Source: Vibrio europaeus (GTDB lineage Bacteria; Pseudomonadota; Gammaproteobacteria; Enterobacterales; Vibrionaceae). From it: DNA of 64,000 nt. The notes under the pieces are model-generated. The model saw nothing but the letters and a program-made list of their open reading frames with translations. It ran no database searches and was not told the origin of the DNA. The stretch lies in the NCBI RefSeq assembly GCF_001695575.1, contig NZ_LUAX01000001.1:62001-126000 (forward strand), given 5' to 3'. A program made the translations under genes and the position numbers. Shown here piece by piece: positions 29,709-39,646 of the stretch (positions are counted from its first letter, which is position 1; each line of letters begins with the position of its first letter).

Positions 29709-30656
29709 ATGTTTCAGTTATTGAAAACAGACAAAACGATCGACTTTATGCGTTGGTCAAAGGTGGCATTTGTTTTCTCAATCCTAATGATTGGTGCGTC
29801 AATCTTTACTCTATCAACCAAATGGTTGAACTGGGGTTTAGATTTTACTGGCGGTACCTTGATCGAAGTCGGCTTTGAGCAACCAGCTAACCTTGAAGAT
29901 ATTCGTAGTGCTCTAGAAGCGAAAGGCTTCGGTGATGCGACAGTACAGAACTTTGGTAGTGCTCGTGACGTTATGGTACGCCTGCGTCCGCGTGAAGATG
30001 TTGCCGGTGAAACGCTGGGTAACCAGATCCTAGATGCTATCAAAGATGGTACAGGTGAAAGCGTTGAGATGCGTCGTATCGAGTTCGTTGGTCCAAACGT
30101 CGGTGATGAGCTAACAGAAGCAGGTGGTCTTGCGATCCTTGTTTCCCTTATCTGTATCTTGCTCTACGTATCGGTGCGATTTGAGTGGCGTTTAGCAGCC
30201 GGTGCGGTAATGGCCCTGACTCATGACGTTATCATTACGCTGGGTATCTTCTCACTGCTAGAGATCGAAGTCGACCTGACGATCGTGGCGGCGCTATTAA
30301 CCGTTGTTGGTTACTCGCTCAACGATACCATCGTTGTATTCGACCGCATCCGTGAAAACTTCCGTAAGATGCGTAAAGGTGAGCCTGCTGAGATCATGAA
30401 CAACTCAATTACTCAAACATTGAGCCGTACATTGATTACTTCGGGTACAACCTTGTTCGTAGTTATCGCGCTGTTTACACAGGGTGGAGCTATGATTCAC
30501 GGCTTCGCGACGGCACTTCTACTGGGTATTACGGTAGGTACTTACTCATCAATCTACGTGGCTTCGGCACTGGCATTGAAATTGGGTATTACCAAAGAAC
30601 ACTTAATGCCACCTCAAGTAGAAAAAGAAGGTGCAGAGTTCGACGAGATGCCATAA
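29709..30656 (+). CDS. secF: Protein translocase subunit SecF
   Basis: Partner of SecD in the inner membrane. It has 315 residues and six membrane segments. Landmarks are GLDFTGGTLIEVGF near residue 50, EFVGPNVGDEL before the second segment and GYSLNDTIVVFDRIREN in the fourth. AAGGAAGTAAT precedes the ATG. It ends the operon; a terminator lies at 30679-30705. Confidence 0.97.
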   Translation: MFQLLKTDKTIDFMRWSKVAFVFSILMIGASIFTLSTKWLNWGLDFTGGTLIEVGFEQPANLEDIRSALEAKGFGDATVQNFGSARDVMVRLRPREDVAGETLGNQILDAIKDGTGESVEMRRIEFVGPNVGDELTEAGGLAILVSLICILLYVSVRFEWRLAAGAVMALTHDVIITLGIFSLLEIEVDLTIVAALLTVVGYSLNDTIVVFDRIRENFRKMRKGEPAEIMNNSITQTLSRTLITSGTTLFVVIALFTQGGAMIHGFATALLLGITVGTYSSIYVASALALKLGITKEHLMPPQVEKEGAEFDEMP

Positions 30657-30678
30657 GGCAAATCAAGCTCGCTATATG

Positions 30679-30705
30679 AAAGCCGCTGAATCTCAGCGGC
30701 TTTAT
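30679..30705 (+). terminator. secF terminator
   Basis: AAAGCCGCTGA / TCAGCGGCTTT with an ATC loop, then TATTGTTTT. Confidence 0.8.
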
Positions 30706-30761
30706 TGTTTTAATACTAACCAGAATAAATATCTGATCACCGATTGGTATAAGGGAAACCA

Positions 30762-31283
30762 ATGAAGCGTTGTTTTGTATTTTTTATCTCTGTGCTGCTG
30801 AGTTCAACATTGTGGGCGAACACACTAGTCCTATCTGACAATACAGGCGATGAGTTGCAAGCGACGATTCAATCTTCATGGATGCATTGTGAGGAGCAAC
30901 GTTGGTGTGCGGATGAGCTTTATTACTATCGAGAGAACTTTATTGCCGAAGCGCAAATTAGCGAGCAAAGTCTAACCGTTGAACTGTTTGCTGAATACTC
31001 ACCTCACTTACTTTCTCAATTGCAGCTGCATCTACGCCAAGATGGCTTTGAACTGCTTAGAGCGGAGATTGAAGGGGGAGAGTTTGACGTTGCTTCAGCG
31101 GTTAAAGAGTCGTCGCTTGCGGAAGCTGATAAAGCGCTAATTCTGTTTCTTAATCGCTATCCTCCGAATGCTGAACGGACACTTGAATGGCAAAGTCGAG
31201 TTTGGCGTGCCCAGCTAAAAAGTGATGGTGAGTTAGTCTGGTTGACACTTACTCAGCGTCGCATTCAACCAAGTGAAAACTGA
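30762..31283 (+). CDS. Secreted protein of unknown function
   Basis: 173 residues beginning with a clear Sec signal peptide (MKRCFVFFISVLLSSTLWA-N, cleavage near residue 19). The mature part is acidic and soluble, with two nearby cysteines (MHCEEQRWC) that could form a periplasmic disulfide. It has no recognisable enzymatic motif. It has its own ribosome site (AAGGGAA) and stands alone after secF. I do not recognise the family. Confidence 0.75.
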   Translation: MKRCFVFFISVLLSSTLWANTLVLSDNTGDELQATIQSSWMHCEEQRWCADELYYYRENFIAEAQISEQSLTVELFAEYSPHLLSQLQLHLRQDGFELLRAEIEGGEFDVASAVKESSLAEADKALILFLNRYPPNAERTLEWQSRVWRAQLKSDGELVWLTLTQRRIQPSEN

Positions 31284-31318
31284 TTTGCAAAGCTAGAGTT
31301 GTCTTAACAACCGTTTTC

Positions 31319-32257
31319 TTATCGGTACTTCATTAACAGTGCTTTACGTACCTTAGGTTGGCCCATATTCGCTTGAGTGGCGAAGATACTATCTGTCGGA
31401 ATGTTTTTAGGAAAAGGATTACCGAGAAACGTCTGATACAAAGCGTACACACCTCGATAGCCCATCTCATAGGGTTGTTGTATTACGAGTCCATAAATTC
31501 GACCATCCGATAGGGCTTCTACAAGAATTTTGTTTGAGTCGAAGCCAATGTGAACTAAATCAGTCGGTGTTTCGAGTGCTCCTAAAGCGATTAACACAGC
31601 GACGGTTGTGGACTCATTCGGTGTGAAGATACCATCAAGTTGTTGGATTTTTCCGGCAAGGATTTCTTTGGCATTTTTACGCGCGTCACCAATCTTTAAT
31701 CCTAAGTAACGGTCTTCAACAATCATTAACCCAGACGATGTCGCGCCATCTTCAAAGCCTTGCTCACGGTCGTCTGTTGATACCACGCCTTTTTCCATTC
31801 TTAACAGGGCGACCTTGCCTTGATTACCAAGTCTTTTCGCCATTTTTTTCCCGGCTAGAAAACCGGCGTGGTAGTTATCCGTTGCAATAACACTAATGAC
31901 ATCTGAAACCCCTGCATCTCTGTCGATATAGACGGTTGGAATGTTGAGTTGTTTGAGCCGCGCAACGTCGTCTGCTCTGTCTGCAGAATTGGGGGCGAGC
32001 AATAACCCGATGCATCTATTTTTTACCACTTGGTCAATGATCATGCGCTGAGCATCAATGTCAGACTCGTTTCTTGGTCCGCGAAAATAAATGGCTAACC
32101 CTAGCTCTTGCGCTGCTTTTTCACTGCCAGCTTTCACTGACATCCAAAAGTCATGAACTGAGCCTGCAGGAACTACGCCAATACAATCTTGAGATAAGCT
32201 ATGAGAACTGAAACTGATCAAGCACAGTATCATTAATTGACGTAATCCTCTGACCAT
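31319..32257 (-). CDS. Orphan periplasmic sugar-type binding protein
   Basis: 312 residues: a signal peptide (residues 1-22) and a type I periplasmic-binding fold of the ribose-binding class. Landmarks are GVVPAGSVHDFWMSVKAGSEKAA (in part), NRCIGLLLAPNSAD, VIATDNYHAGFLAGKKMA and DGIFTPNESTTVAVLIAL. No permease or ATPase gene lies nearby. It may supply a transporter encoded elsewhere, or act as a sensor partner like LuxP or TorT. The ligand cannot be inferred. Confidence 0.85.
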   Translation of the reverse strand: MVRGLRQLMILCLISFSSHSLSQDCIGVVPAGSVHDFWMSVKAGSEKAAQELGLAIYFRGPRNESDIDAQRMIIDQVVKNRCIGLLLAPNSADRADDVARLKQLNIPTVYIDRDAGVSDVISVIATDNYHAGFLAGKKMAKRLGNQGKVALLRMEKGVVSTDDREQGFEDGATSSGLMIVEDRYLGLKIGDARKNAKEILAGKIQQLDGIFTPNESTTVAVLIALGALETPTDLVHIGFDSNKILVEALSDGRIYGLVIQQPYEMGYRGVYALYQTFLGNPFPKNIPTDSIFATQANMGQPKVRKALLMKYR

Positions 32258-32452
32258 TAATAAATTCTCCTTTAAAAACTGAAGACACGTTGTTTTCTAT
32301 GTTCTATCAGTAAGCATAGTGCTAATGGACAACTAAGTAGTAATTGCACTATTGAAGAGAAATACGAGACTGAAACATAGGGTGATCATTTAGAGAGACA
32401 TTAATGAATAACTTGTTATGATGAATAAAAATAAAATAATAGGAAGCAAGTA

Positions 32453-32785
32453 ATGCCACATTTACGTTTTAGAGCAGTAGAGCCACAAACGGTCCAGACA
32501 TTATCGAAATCGTTAATCGATGAGCTACAGCCTCACATGGACTGTCCACGTGAGGATTTTACCTTTGAGTACATCTACAGCACTTTTTATCACGAAGGTG
32601 AGGTAAACAAAGCTTATCCGTTTGTTGAGGTGTTGTGGTTTAATCGCGGGCAAGAGACACAAGATGAAGTGGCTAAGATCATTACGCATCAAGTGCGTGG
32701 CATGATCGGTGAGGATGTCGATGTCGCGGTGATCTTCACAGCGCTGGATGCTAGTGGCTACTATGATAATGGTCAGCACTACTAA
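32453..32785 (+). CDS. DUF1904 family protein
   Basis: A 110-residue soluble protein with a tautomerase-like look: small, alternating strands and helices (MPHLRFRAVEPQTVQTLSKSL, YPFVEVLWFNRGQETQDEVAK). It appears to be the DUF1904 family, which has no proven function. It starts with Met-Pro, as tautomerases do, which suggests but does not prove a catalytic N-terminal proline. AGGAAGC is upstream. mepA begins 25 bases after its stop, so the two may be co-transcribed. Confidence 0.75.
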   Translation: MPHLRFRAVEPQTVQTLSKSLIDELQPHMDCPREDFTFEYIYSTFYHEGEVNKAYPFVEVLWFNRGQETQDEVAKIITHQVRGMIGEDVDVAVIFTALDASGYYDNGQHY

Positions 32786-32810
32786 AAGAGCATAAATGAG
32801 TGAGGTAAGG

Positions 32811-33671
32811 ATGAGAAACACGATCGCAATGACGAAAGCTGCGCTCTTATCCTTACTGGGCTTGGTTCCAGTGCTCACTCATGCGACTCCCTGGGAGCAG
32901 ATTCAAACCCCTTCAAAACAGAACCCTCAAGCCATTGGTAGTTATGCGAACGGTTGTTTAGCGGGCGGTGCCGCTTTACCACTCGAAGGCGAGGGTTACC
33001 AAGTTCTCCGCAGTCAAAGAGCGCGCTACTATGGCCACCCCGATGCGGTCATTTTCATTCAGAGATTGGCTAGTCTGACCAAGGATAAGCTCAATACAAG
33101 GTTGCTTATCGGTGATATCTCTTTGCCACAAGGTGGGCGTTTCTCTTCCGGTCACTCTAGTCACCAAACTGGCCTTGATATTGATATTTGGCTCCGTTTG
33201 GCGGACTCACCGCTGTCGCCAACAGATCTAGAACAGCCGACGCCAATGAGCGTAGTGAACCTAAAACAGTATCAATTGTTAAAGAAAAGCTGGGACAATC
33301 GGCACTTTCAATTGATTAAAATGGCAGCGAGTGATGAACAGGTCGCAAGGATATTCGTTCATCCAGTAATCAAACAAAAGCTATGCGTTAGCGAAGAAGG
33401 AAGTGAAAGAGAGTGGCTACGTAAGGTTCGTCCTTGGTGGGGTCATCACTATCATATGCACGTACGATTACAGTGCCCTGAAGGAAGTATGAATTGTAAA
33501 CCGCAGGCAGAGCCACCTCAAGGTGATGGCTGTGGGGCAGAGCTAGCGAGTTGGAAACCTCAACCCAAACCTGCTGCTCCCAAAGTAACGACAGCCAAAC
33601 CGAAAAAGAAGCCTGTTAAAGTGATGCACCAACAGTGTCAGCAACTACTCAACAAAAACGCCGCTCGATGA
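32811..33671 (+). CDS. mepA: Penicillin-insensitive murein endopeptidase
   Basis: A periplasmic metallopeptidase (LAS family) cutting D-Ala-mDAP cross-links in peptidoglycan. The start at 32811 has GAGGTAAGG directly upstream; an ATG at 32796 is possible. It has 286 residues with a signal peptide ending near THA. Zinc ligands are visible: histidine and aspartate in SGHSSHQTGLDIDIW and histidines in WWGHHYHMHVRL. The proline/lysine-rich C-terminal tail (about 245-275) is low complexity. The stop lies inside the bidirectional terminator. Confidence 0.93.
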   Translation: MRNTIAMTKAALLSLLGLVPVLTHATPWEQIQTPSKQNPQAIGSYANGCLAGGAALPLEGEGYQVLRSQRARYYGHPDAVIFIQRLASLTKDKLNTRLLIGDISLPQGGRFSSGHSSHQTGLDIDIWLRLADSPLSPTDLEQPTPMSVVNLKQYQLLKKSWDNRHFQLIKMAASDEQVARIFVHPVIKQKLCVSEEGSEREWLRKVRPWWGHHYHMHVRLQCPEGSMNCKPQAEPPQGDGCGAELASWKPQPKPAAPKVTTAKPKKKPVKVMHQQCQQLLNKNAAR

Positions 33672-33681
33672 GCGGCGTTTT
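33655..33681. terminator. Bidirectional terminator mepA / ferredoxin
   Basis: AACGCCGCTC / GAGCGGCGTT with a GAT loop, flanked by AA and TT. It overlaps the mepA stop codon. Confidence 0.85.
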
Positions 33682-33684
33682 CAA

Positions 33685-33942
<258 letters not shown>

Positions 33943-35340
33943 TTATTTACCCGTTGGGTTACGGGTATCCTGGCCTGAGTTTAGGTTGCGCATTAATAGG
34001 CCGTATTCTAGATCCATATCTTCTGGAACTGGGATGAATACGAAGTGGCCGTTTCCTTTTGCGTCCTCAATCTTCTCAGACTTGCGGTTTTCCATCGCTT
34101 CGAGCGTGAAGACAACGTTACCTTTTGGCGTCATTAGCTCAAGGCTATCACCAACGAGGAATTTGTTCTTCACTTCAACTTCAGCAAGGTCACCACGGCG
34201 TTTACCAGTGAATTCACCAACAAATTGCTGAGCGTCAGAAACTGAGTAACCGTAATCGTAGTTTTGGTAAGCATCATGAGTGTGGCGACGTAGGAAGCCT
34301 TCTGTGTAGCCACGGTGAGCTAGGCTTTCTAGAGTGGTCATCAGGCTTTCATCAAATGGCTTGCCAGCAACCGCATCATCAATTGCTTTACGGTAAACTT
34401 GCGCTGTACGAGCACAGTAGTAGAAAGACTTAGTACGGCCTTCAATCTTGAGTGAGTGAACCCCCATCTTAGTCAAGCGCTCAACATGTTGGATTGCACG
34501 CAAGTCTTTTGAGTTCATGATGTAAGTGCCGTGCTCATCTTCGTAAGCTGCCATCTTCTCTTCTGGACGGTGTGCTTCAGAAAGTAGAACTACTTCATCA
34601 GTTGGTTTACCACGACCGATTGTCGTTTCAGGACGCTCGTCTTGAACTTCAACTGCTTGCGCTTGTGCTGGGTCGAACTTCTCAACAATGTCGCCAGTGT
34701 CGTTTTCTTTGCCTTCTTCAACCTTGTATTCCCAACGACATGCATTGGTACATGTCCCTTGGTTAGGGTCACGTTTGTTGATGTAGCCAGAAAGTAGGCA
34801 ACGACCAGAGTAAGCCATACATAGAGCACCGTGAACGAACACTTCGAGTTCAGTCTCAGGACAGTGCTCGCGAATTTCTTCGATCTCTTCCAGAGAAAGC
34901 TCGCGAGAAACAATCACACGCTCAACGCCGTTTGCTGCCCAGAACTTCACAGTTGCCCAGTTTACCGCGTTCGCTTGTACCGACAGGTGAATTGGCATTT
35001 CAGGGAAGGCTTCACGAACCATCATGATCAAACCAGGGTCAGACATGATTAGTGCGTCTGGGCCCATTTCAACCACAGGCTTAAGGTCGCGGATGAAGGT
35101 TTTTAGCTTAGAGTTGTGCGGTTGGATGTTACAAACCACGTAAAGCTTTTTGCCAAGGGCATGAGCTTCGTCGATACCAATCTTTAGGTTTTCGTGGTTG
35201 AACTCGTTGTTGCGTACGCGAAGGCTGTAACGAGGTTGGCCTGCGTATACCGCGTCTGCGCCGTAGGCAAATGCGTAACGCATGTTTTTCAGGCTACCTG
35301 CTGGTGACAGTAGCTCAGGTACGAATGCTTTCTCAGTCAT
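33943..35340 (-). CDS. trhP: U32-family tRNA 5-hydroxyuridine modification protein TrhP (YegQ)
   Basis: Needed with prephenate for 5-hydroxyuridine at the wobble position of certain tRNAs. It has 465 residues. The peptidase-U32 signature is around ELEVFVHGALCMAYSGRCLLSG (in part), near residues 165-190. Cysteines there and in GTCTNACRWEY probably bind an iron-sulfur cluster. The N-terminus begins PELLSPAGSLKNMRYAFAYGADAVYAG-like (shown in part). A ferredoxin gene follows 3 bases later. The old name, putative protease, is not supported by active-site residues. Confidence 0.93.
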   Translation of the reverse strand: MTEKAFVPELLSPAGSLKNMRYAFAYGADAVYAGQPRYSLRVRNNEFNHENLKIGIDEAHALGKKLYVVCNIQPHNSKLKTFIRDLKPVVEMGPDALIMSDPGLIMMVREAFPEMPIHLSVQANAVNWATVKFWAANGVERVIVSRELSLEEIEEIREHCPETELEVFVHGALCMAYSGRCLLSGYINKRDPNQGTCTNACRWEYKVEEGKENDTGDIVEKFDPAQAQAVEVQDERPETTIGRGKPTDEVVLLSEAHRPEEKMAAYEDEHGTYIMNSKDLRAIQHVERLTKMGVHSLKIEGRTKSFYYCARTAQVYRKAIDDAVAGKPFDESLMTTLESLAHRGYTEGFLRRHTHDAYQNYDYGYSVSDAQQFVGEFTGKRRGDLAEVEVKNKFLVGDSLELMTPKGNVVFTLEAMENRKSEKIEDAKGNGHFVFIPVPEDMDLEYGLLMRNLNSGQDTRNPTGK

Positions 35341-35467
35341 GTGTAATTCTCTTAATCTGATCTCAAGTCAGGCCGATTCCACCAGATGGGATCGGGGGCG
35401 CAAATTTTACGCCAAAATGTGACCTGTGACTAGGAAAAAGTCCATAACTAAGATGGGGAATTGCAAA

Positions 35468-35492
35468 AGGTGCCCGAATAGGTCGAGCACCT
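35468..35492 (-). terminator. Probable rdgC terminator
   Basis: AGGTGC...GCACCT with inner CGA/TCG pairing. Read on the minus strand, TTTT follows. Confidence 0.5.
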
Positions 35493-35500
35493 AGGAGGCA

Positions 35501-36415
35501 TTAAGCGTTAGGGTGAGGTAAACCACCTAAGCATTCGTATAAGTTAGGTAGGAATGCACTTAACTCGCCACACAGTAGAGAAAAGTCAGCGTCAAAGCGC
35601 GCTGCTTGATCTTCACGTGGAATATCATCATTTTGGTCTTTAAGCTCATCAGAGAACTTCAAGCGTTTAATACTGCCATCTTCAGCTAAGATGAACTCGA
35701 TACGCTCTTGCCACCATAATGCCAGTTTAGTCACGACTTTATCCGCATCAATATGGCTGCGGATCTCGTCTGCTGTCAGCTCTTGCTTCTTACAGCGAAT
35801 CACACCGCCTTCTTCAAGCACTGATTTTAGCTCGGCTTCATCAAGCATCTGAATGCCAACCGGCGTCTCACCCGTTTTCACCCATTCAGTAAGGGTTGTT
35901 TCTACTGCTTTCTCTGGGATAGCAGGAACCACAGGTAAGCTGCCCATCGTCTTACGTAGTAGGGCTAAAACATCTTCCGCTTTTTTGAAGCTGCTCGCAT
36001 CGACTAAAATAAAACCTTCTTTAGGCAGGATAAGAACATAAGTGTGGTTGCTACGGCTAAAGGCGCGCGGTAGCAAATCCATCACGATATCTTCTTTGAG
36101 GTTATCTTTTTCTTTCTTTTTAAGAGGGCGACCTTCTTGTGCTTCAAGAGCCTCTACCTTCGCATTCAAAGAATCTTTGATGACTGACGCAGGTAGCATT
36201 TTTTCTTCTTTCTTCGCGCAGATAAGGATGCGGTTTTCAGAGACGTGAGTCATCATGTCACCATGCTTGCCCATGGCGGTAACCCAGCCAAATTTCTGCT
36301 TATCTTGGCTGCCACACGGGGTAAAACGAAACTCAGCTAATTGTTTCTCAAGCTGATCTGCGTTGAACTCAATTTCACGGTTAAAACGATACACCAGACA
36401 GTTTTTAAACCACAT
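35501..36415 (-). CDS. rdgC: Recombination-associated protein RdgC
   Basis: A nucleoid-associated, ring-forming DNA-binding protein that restrains RecA. It has 304 residues, normal length. It opens with [14 protein letters not shown] and contains [15 protein letters not shown], the usual RdgC N-terminal features, and [15 protein letters not shown] in the middle. It is divergent from phoB. No other recombination gene is adjacent. Confidence 0.95.
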   Translation of the reverse strand: MWFKNCLVYRFNREIEFNADQLEKQLAEFRFTPCGSQDKQKFGWVTAMGKHGDMMTHVSENRILICAKKEEKMLPASVIKDSLNAKVEALEAQEGRPLKKKEKDNLKEDIVMDLLPRAFSRSNHTYVLILPKEGFILVDASSFKKAEDVLALLRKTMGSLPVVPAIPEKAVETTLTEWVKTGETPVGIQMLDEAELKSVLEEGGVIRCKKQELTADEIRSHIDADKVVTKLALWWQERIEFILAEDGSIKRLKFSDELKDQNDDIPREDQAARFDADFSLLCGELSAFLPNLYECLGGLPHPNA

Positions 36416-36527
36416 ACTCTTTCTCTATACCTTTAAATTAGCAGCCAATCATAAAGACTTTTGTCGCGCTTGTCTTACTGCAAACACACAATAGTGGGAT
36501 GAAAGTTATATGAAAATTTGTTTTCAA

Positions 36528-36561
36528 AGGTCACAAAAGTGTCATAATTGCTAGTAATAAT
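36528..36561 (+). promoter_or_regulatory. Pho box and -10 of phoB
   Basis: AGGTCAC-AAAA-GTGTCAT (36528-36545) has the 7-4-7 layout of the PhoB site (CTGTCAT-N4-CTGTCAT). A -10-like TAATAA begins at 36555, nine bases later, as expected when the Pho box replaces the -35. It implies autoregulation. Confidence 0.75.
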
Positions 36562-36632
36562 GCCTATGCATCAAGAGGTGGCAGAGCTACCTTAATCATG
36601 AGAAAACTCAATTAACATAAGGTTATGCGATT

Positions 36633-37322
36633 ATGTCTAGAAGGATTCTGGTTGTTGAAGACGAAGCTCCAATTCGCGAAATGCTTTGCTTTGTTCTTGA
36701 ACAGAAAGGTTACCAAGCGGTGGAAGCGGAAGATTACGACAGTGCGGTAACTAAACTGGCTGAACCCTTCCCGGATCTAGTGCTACTAGATTGGATGCTA
36801 CCTGGTGGCAGCGGTATCAATTTTATTAAACATATGAAACGTGAAGAGTTGACGCGCAACATTCCTGTTGTGATGTTAACGGCGCGTGGTGAAGAAGAAG
36901 ATAAAGTCCGCGGACTTGAAGTTGGTGCTGACGACTACATTACTAAGCCATTCTCACCTAAAGAGCTGGTGGCTCGTTTAAAAGCTGTGATTCGTCGTGT
37001 GACACCAACCGCGCTCGAAGACGTGATTGACGTTCAAGGTCTTAAACTAGATCCAGTTTCACACCGCGTTACGGCTAACGATGAAGCGTTAGACATGGGC
37101 CCGACTGAGTTCAAAATGTTGCACTTCTTTATGACGCATCAAGAGCGCGTATACAGTCGTGAGCAGCTGCTGAACAATGTTTGGGGAACCAACGTTTATG
37201 TTGAAGACCGCACAGTGGATGTACATATTCGTCGCTTGCGTAAAGCGCTAGAGGCAGCAGGGCACGACAAACTGATTCAGACAGTTCGTGGTGCAGGCTA
37301 CCGATTCTCGACGAAAGCGTAA
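36633..37322 (+). CDS. phoB: Phosphate regulon response regulator PhoB
   Basis: 229 residues. The receiver domain has phosphoacceptor D53 ([10 protein letters not shown]), acidic D10/E11 and K105 in [10 protein letters not shown]. The C-terminal OmpR-type winged helix contains [14 protein letters not shown] and [10 protein letters not shown]. It activates genes under phosphate limitation. It is followed 25 bases later by phoR and then a pstS-like gene. A Pho box upstream suggests autoregulation. Confidence 0.97.
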   Translation: MSRRILVVEDEAPIREMLCFVLEQKGYQAVEAEDYDSAVTKLAEPFPDLVLLDWMLPGGSGINFIKHMKREELTRNIPVVMLTARGEEEDKVRGLEVGADDYITKPFSPKELVARLKAVIRRVTPTALEDVIDVQGLKLDPVSHRVTANDEALDMGPTEFKMLHFFMTHQERVYSREQLLNNVWGTNVYVEDRTVDVHIRRLRKALEAAGHDKLIQTVRGAGYRFSTKA

Positions 37323-37347
37323 CAAGCAATACCATTTGGAGAGGTAA

Positions 37348-38646
37348 GTGGTAGAACGGTTAACTTGGAAAAAGCTAGCCTGGGAGCTAGCTTTTTTTTA
37401 CACCCCTTGGGTGATTGTAGGCTGGATTTTCGGATATATGCCGTGGTTGCTATTAGCTGCCACGGTTTTGCAGCTTGTATGGCATTTACATAACCAGATG
37501 CGCTTATCTGCATGGTTGTGGGACGAAAAGCGTCTTACGCCACCTTCGGGTAGTGGTAACTGGGAATCGTTGTTTAACGGTATTTACCGTTTGCAGCAAC
37601 GCCAACGTAAAAAACGCAAAGAGTTAACCAACCTAATTCGCCGATTCCGTAATGGTGCGGAATCCTTACCTGATGCCGTCGTCGTGTTTCGCGGTGAGGG
37701 CAATATTGTCTGGTGTAACAAACTTGCCCAGCACCTACTTGGTTTTAAATGGCCTGATGATACCGGTCAGCCTATTTCGAATCTGATTCGTACGCCGGAT
37801 TTTATTAAGTACCTCAATAAACAAGACTTTTCTGAGCCACTTGAGATGCGTTCGCCACTCAATGTTGAACGTATGCTTGAACTGCGTATTGTACCGTACA
37901 CAGAAGGTGAGCACTTGATGGTGGTGCGTGATGTCTCTCAGCTTAAACAGTTGGAAGGGATGCGTCGTAACTTCTTCGCCAATGTCTCTCATGAGCTAAG
38001 AACGCCAATGACGGTGCTGCAAGGTTATCTTGAAATGACCGAAGACCCAGATATGGTGGTTGGCCCAATGTGGACCAAAGCTCATGGCGTAATGACTGAG
38101 CAGCTCAATCGCATGAACAGTCTGGTTAATCAGTTGCTGACGCTATCTAAGATTGAAGCTGCGCCGATGCATGAGCTTGAAGAGGTCGTCAATGTTCCCG
38201 CGATGCTTGAAGTGCTAGAGAAAGAAGCGGCAAGTTTAAGCGGTGAACTCGAACATAAATTGTCATTCGATGTTGATAGCAGCTTACGTGTATTGGCCGA
38301 TGATGATCAGCTACGCAGTGCCATCTCTAACTTGGTATACAACGCGGTGAAATATACTCCTGCTGGGGCGAATATTAGAGTTCGTTGGTATCAGTCTGCA
38401 CAAGGTGCGCACTTAGAAGTGGAAGACAGTGGTGACGGTATCGAACCGCAACACTTACATCGACTGACTGAACGATTCTATCGCGTTGATAAAGCTCGCT
38501 CTCGCGATACAGGCGGCAGTGGCTTAGGCTTAGCTATTGTTAAGCATGCGCTTAGCCATCATGACTCACACCTTGAAATTCAAAGTGAGGTCAATGTCGG
38601 AAGTAAGTTCTCGTTTATTCTGCCACCGCGATTAGTGGTGAGTTAA
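37348..38646 (+). CDS. phoR: Phosphate sensor histidine kinase PhoR
   Basis: 432 residues from a GTG start with GGAGAGG upstream. A membrane hairpin at about 15-48 (DUF3329-type N-terminus) is followed by a PAS domain (about 105-195). The HisKA box has H215 in [10 protein letters not shown], and the ATPase domain has [19 protein letters not shown] and [11 protein letters not shown]. It lacks a large periplasmic sensor, as in E. coli PhoR, which reads the Pst transporter through PhoU. Its stop shares one base with the next start. Confidence 0.96.
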   Translation: MVERLTWKKLAWELAFFYTPWVIVGWIFGYMPWLLLAATVLQLVWHLHNQMRLSAWLWDEKRLTPPSGSGNWESLFNGIYRLQQRQRKKRKELTNLIRRFRNGAESLPDAVVVFRGEGNIVWCNKLAQHLLGFKWPDDTGQPISNLIRTPDFIKYLNKQDFSEPLEMRSPLNVERMLELRIVPYTEGEHLMVVRDVSQLKQLEGMRRNFFANVSHELRTPMTVLQGYLEMTEDPDMVVGPMWTKAHGVMTEQLNRMNSLVNQLLTLSKIEAAPMHELEEVVNVPAMLEVLEKEAASLSGELEHKLSFDVDSSLRVLADDDQLRSAISNLVYNAVKYTPAGANIRVRWYQSAQGAHLEVEDSGDGIEPQHLHRLTERFYRVDKARSRDTGGSGLGLAIVKHALSHHDSHLEIQSEVNVGSKFSFILPPRLVVS

Positions 38647-39608
38647 TGAGAATAGCCATAACGTCAACGTTACTTAGCGTCTGTATCTCTGCTTCTGTTC
38701 TTGCGCTGGATGAATTACCAAGCTACAAAAAAAAGTCTGGGATTACGGGCAGTTTAACGAGCGTTGGCTCTGATACTTTGGCAGGTATGACGACTTTGTG
38801 GGTTGAGGAGTTTAAAGAGCTATACCCGAGCGTTAATGGTCAGGTACAGGCATCGGGTTCTTCGACTGCACCCCCTGCGCTGACTGAACGCACTGCGCAG
38901 TTTGGTCCTATGAGTCGCCCAATGCGAAATCGTGAGATTGAGGCATTTGAAAGAGAACATGGTTATAAGCCGACTGAACTGAGAATTGCCATTGACGCAA
39001 TTGGGATTTTTGTTCATCGCGATAACCCAATCAAGGGGCTGAACTTTTCACAGCTCGACAGCATTTTCTCGGCAACACTCCGTTGTGGTTCAACGCAACA
39101 TATCAATACTTGGTCAGAGCTAGGTTTAGACTATCAGTGGGCTAAACGAGGCATGCAGTTGTTCGGCCGAAATTCTGTTTCTGGTACCTACGGCTATTTT
39201 AAGAAAAACGCACTTTGTGGCGGTGATTTTAAAAATAGTGTCAATGAGCAGCCAGGTTCGGCGTCTGTCGTTCAATCTGTTAGCTCTGCAATCAACACCA
39301 TTGGCTACTCTGGCGTTGGCTACCAAGTTTCTGGAGTGAAGCTGTTACCAATAGCGAAACAAGGTGAAGATTACGTACAAGCGAGTCAGGAAAATATTCT
39401 GTCAGGTAAGTACCCACTATCACGCTACTTGTACGTTTATGTGAATAAGAATCCTGTCAAACCGCTAAGTCCCATCGAGAAAGAGTTCATTCGCTTTATC
39501 TATTCAAAGCAAGGGCAGGCCTTGGTAGCAAAAGATGGTTATATTCCTATTTCTACGCAAATCGCTCGTCGAGAGTTAGCGAAAGTCGGTATTTCGGAAG
39601 AACAGTAA
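38646..39608 (+). CDS. PstS-like phosphate-binding protein
   Basis: 320 residues with a signal peptide (about 1-20). PBP-like-2 phosphate-binding landmarks are VGSDTLAGMTTLW near residue 40, ASGSSTAPPAL, and RNSVSGTYGYFKKNALCGG. It overlaps the phoR stop by one base, so it is translationally coupled to phoBR. It is the only phosphate-binding protein in the window, yet pstCAB lie 4 kb away beyond ppx-ppk on the other strand. It could be the PstS of that transporter or a second sensor-linked one. A terminator follows. Confidence 0.9.
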   Translation: MRIAITSTLLSVCISASVLALDELPSYKKKSGITGSLTSVGSDTLAGMTTLWVEEFKELYPSVNGQVQASGSSTAPPALTERTAQFGPMSRPMRNREIEAFEREHGYKPTELRIAIDAIGIFVHRDNPIKGLNFSQLDSIFSATLRCGSTQHINTWSELGLDYQWAKRGMQLFGRNSVSGTYGYFKKNALCGGDFKNSVNEQPGSASVVQSVSSAINTIGYSGVGYQVSGVKLLPIAKQGEDYVQASQENILSGKYPLSRYLYVYVNKNPVKPLSPIEKEFIRFIYSKQGQALVAKDGYIPISTQIARRELAKVGISEEQ

Positions 39609-39613
39609 ATTTT

Positions 39614-39641
39614 AATAGAGCCTCATTTAAGAGGCTCTATT
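39614..39641. terminator. Bidirectional terminator pstS-like / ppx
   Basis: AATAGAGCCTC / GAGGCTCTATT with an ATTTAA loop between convergent genes. Confidence 0.85.
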
Positions 39642-39646
39642 TGCAT

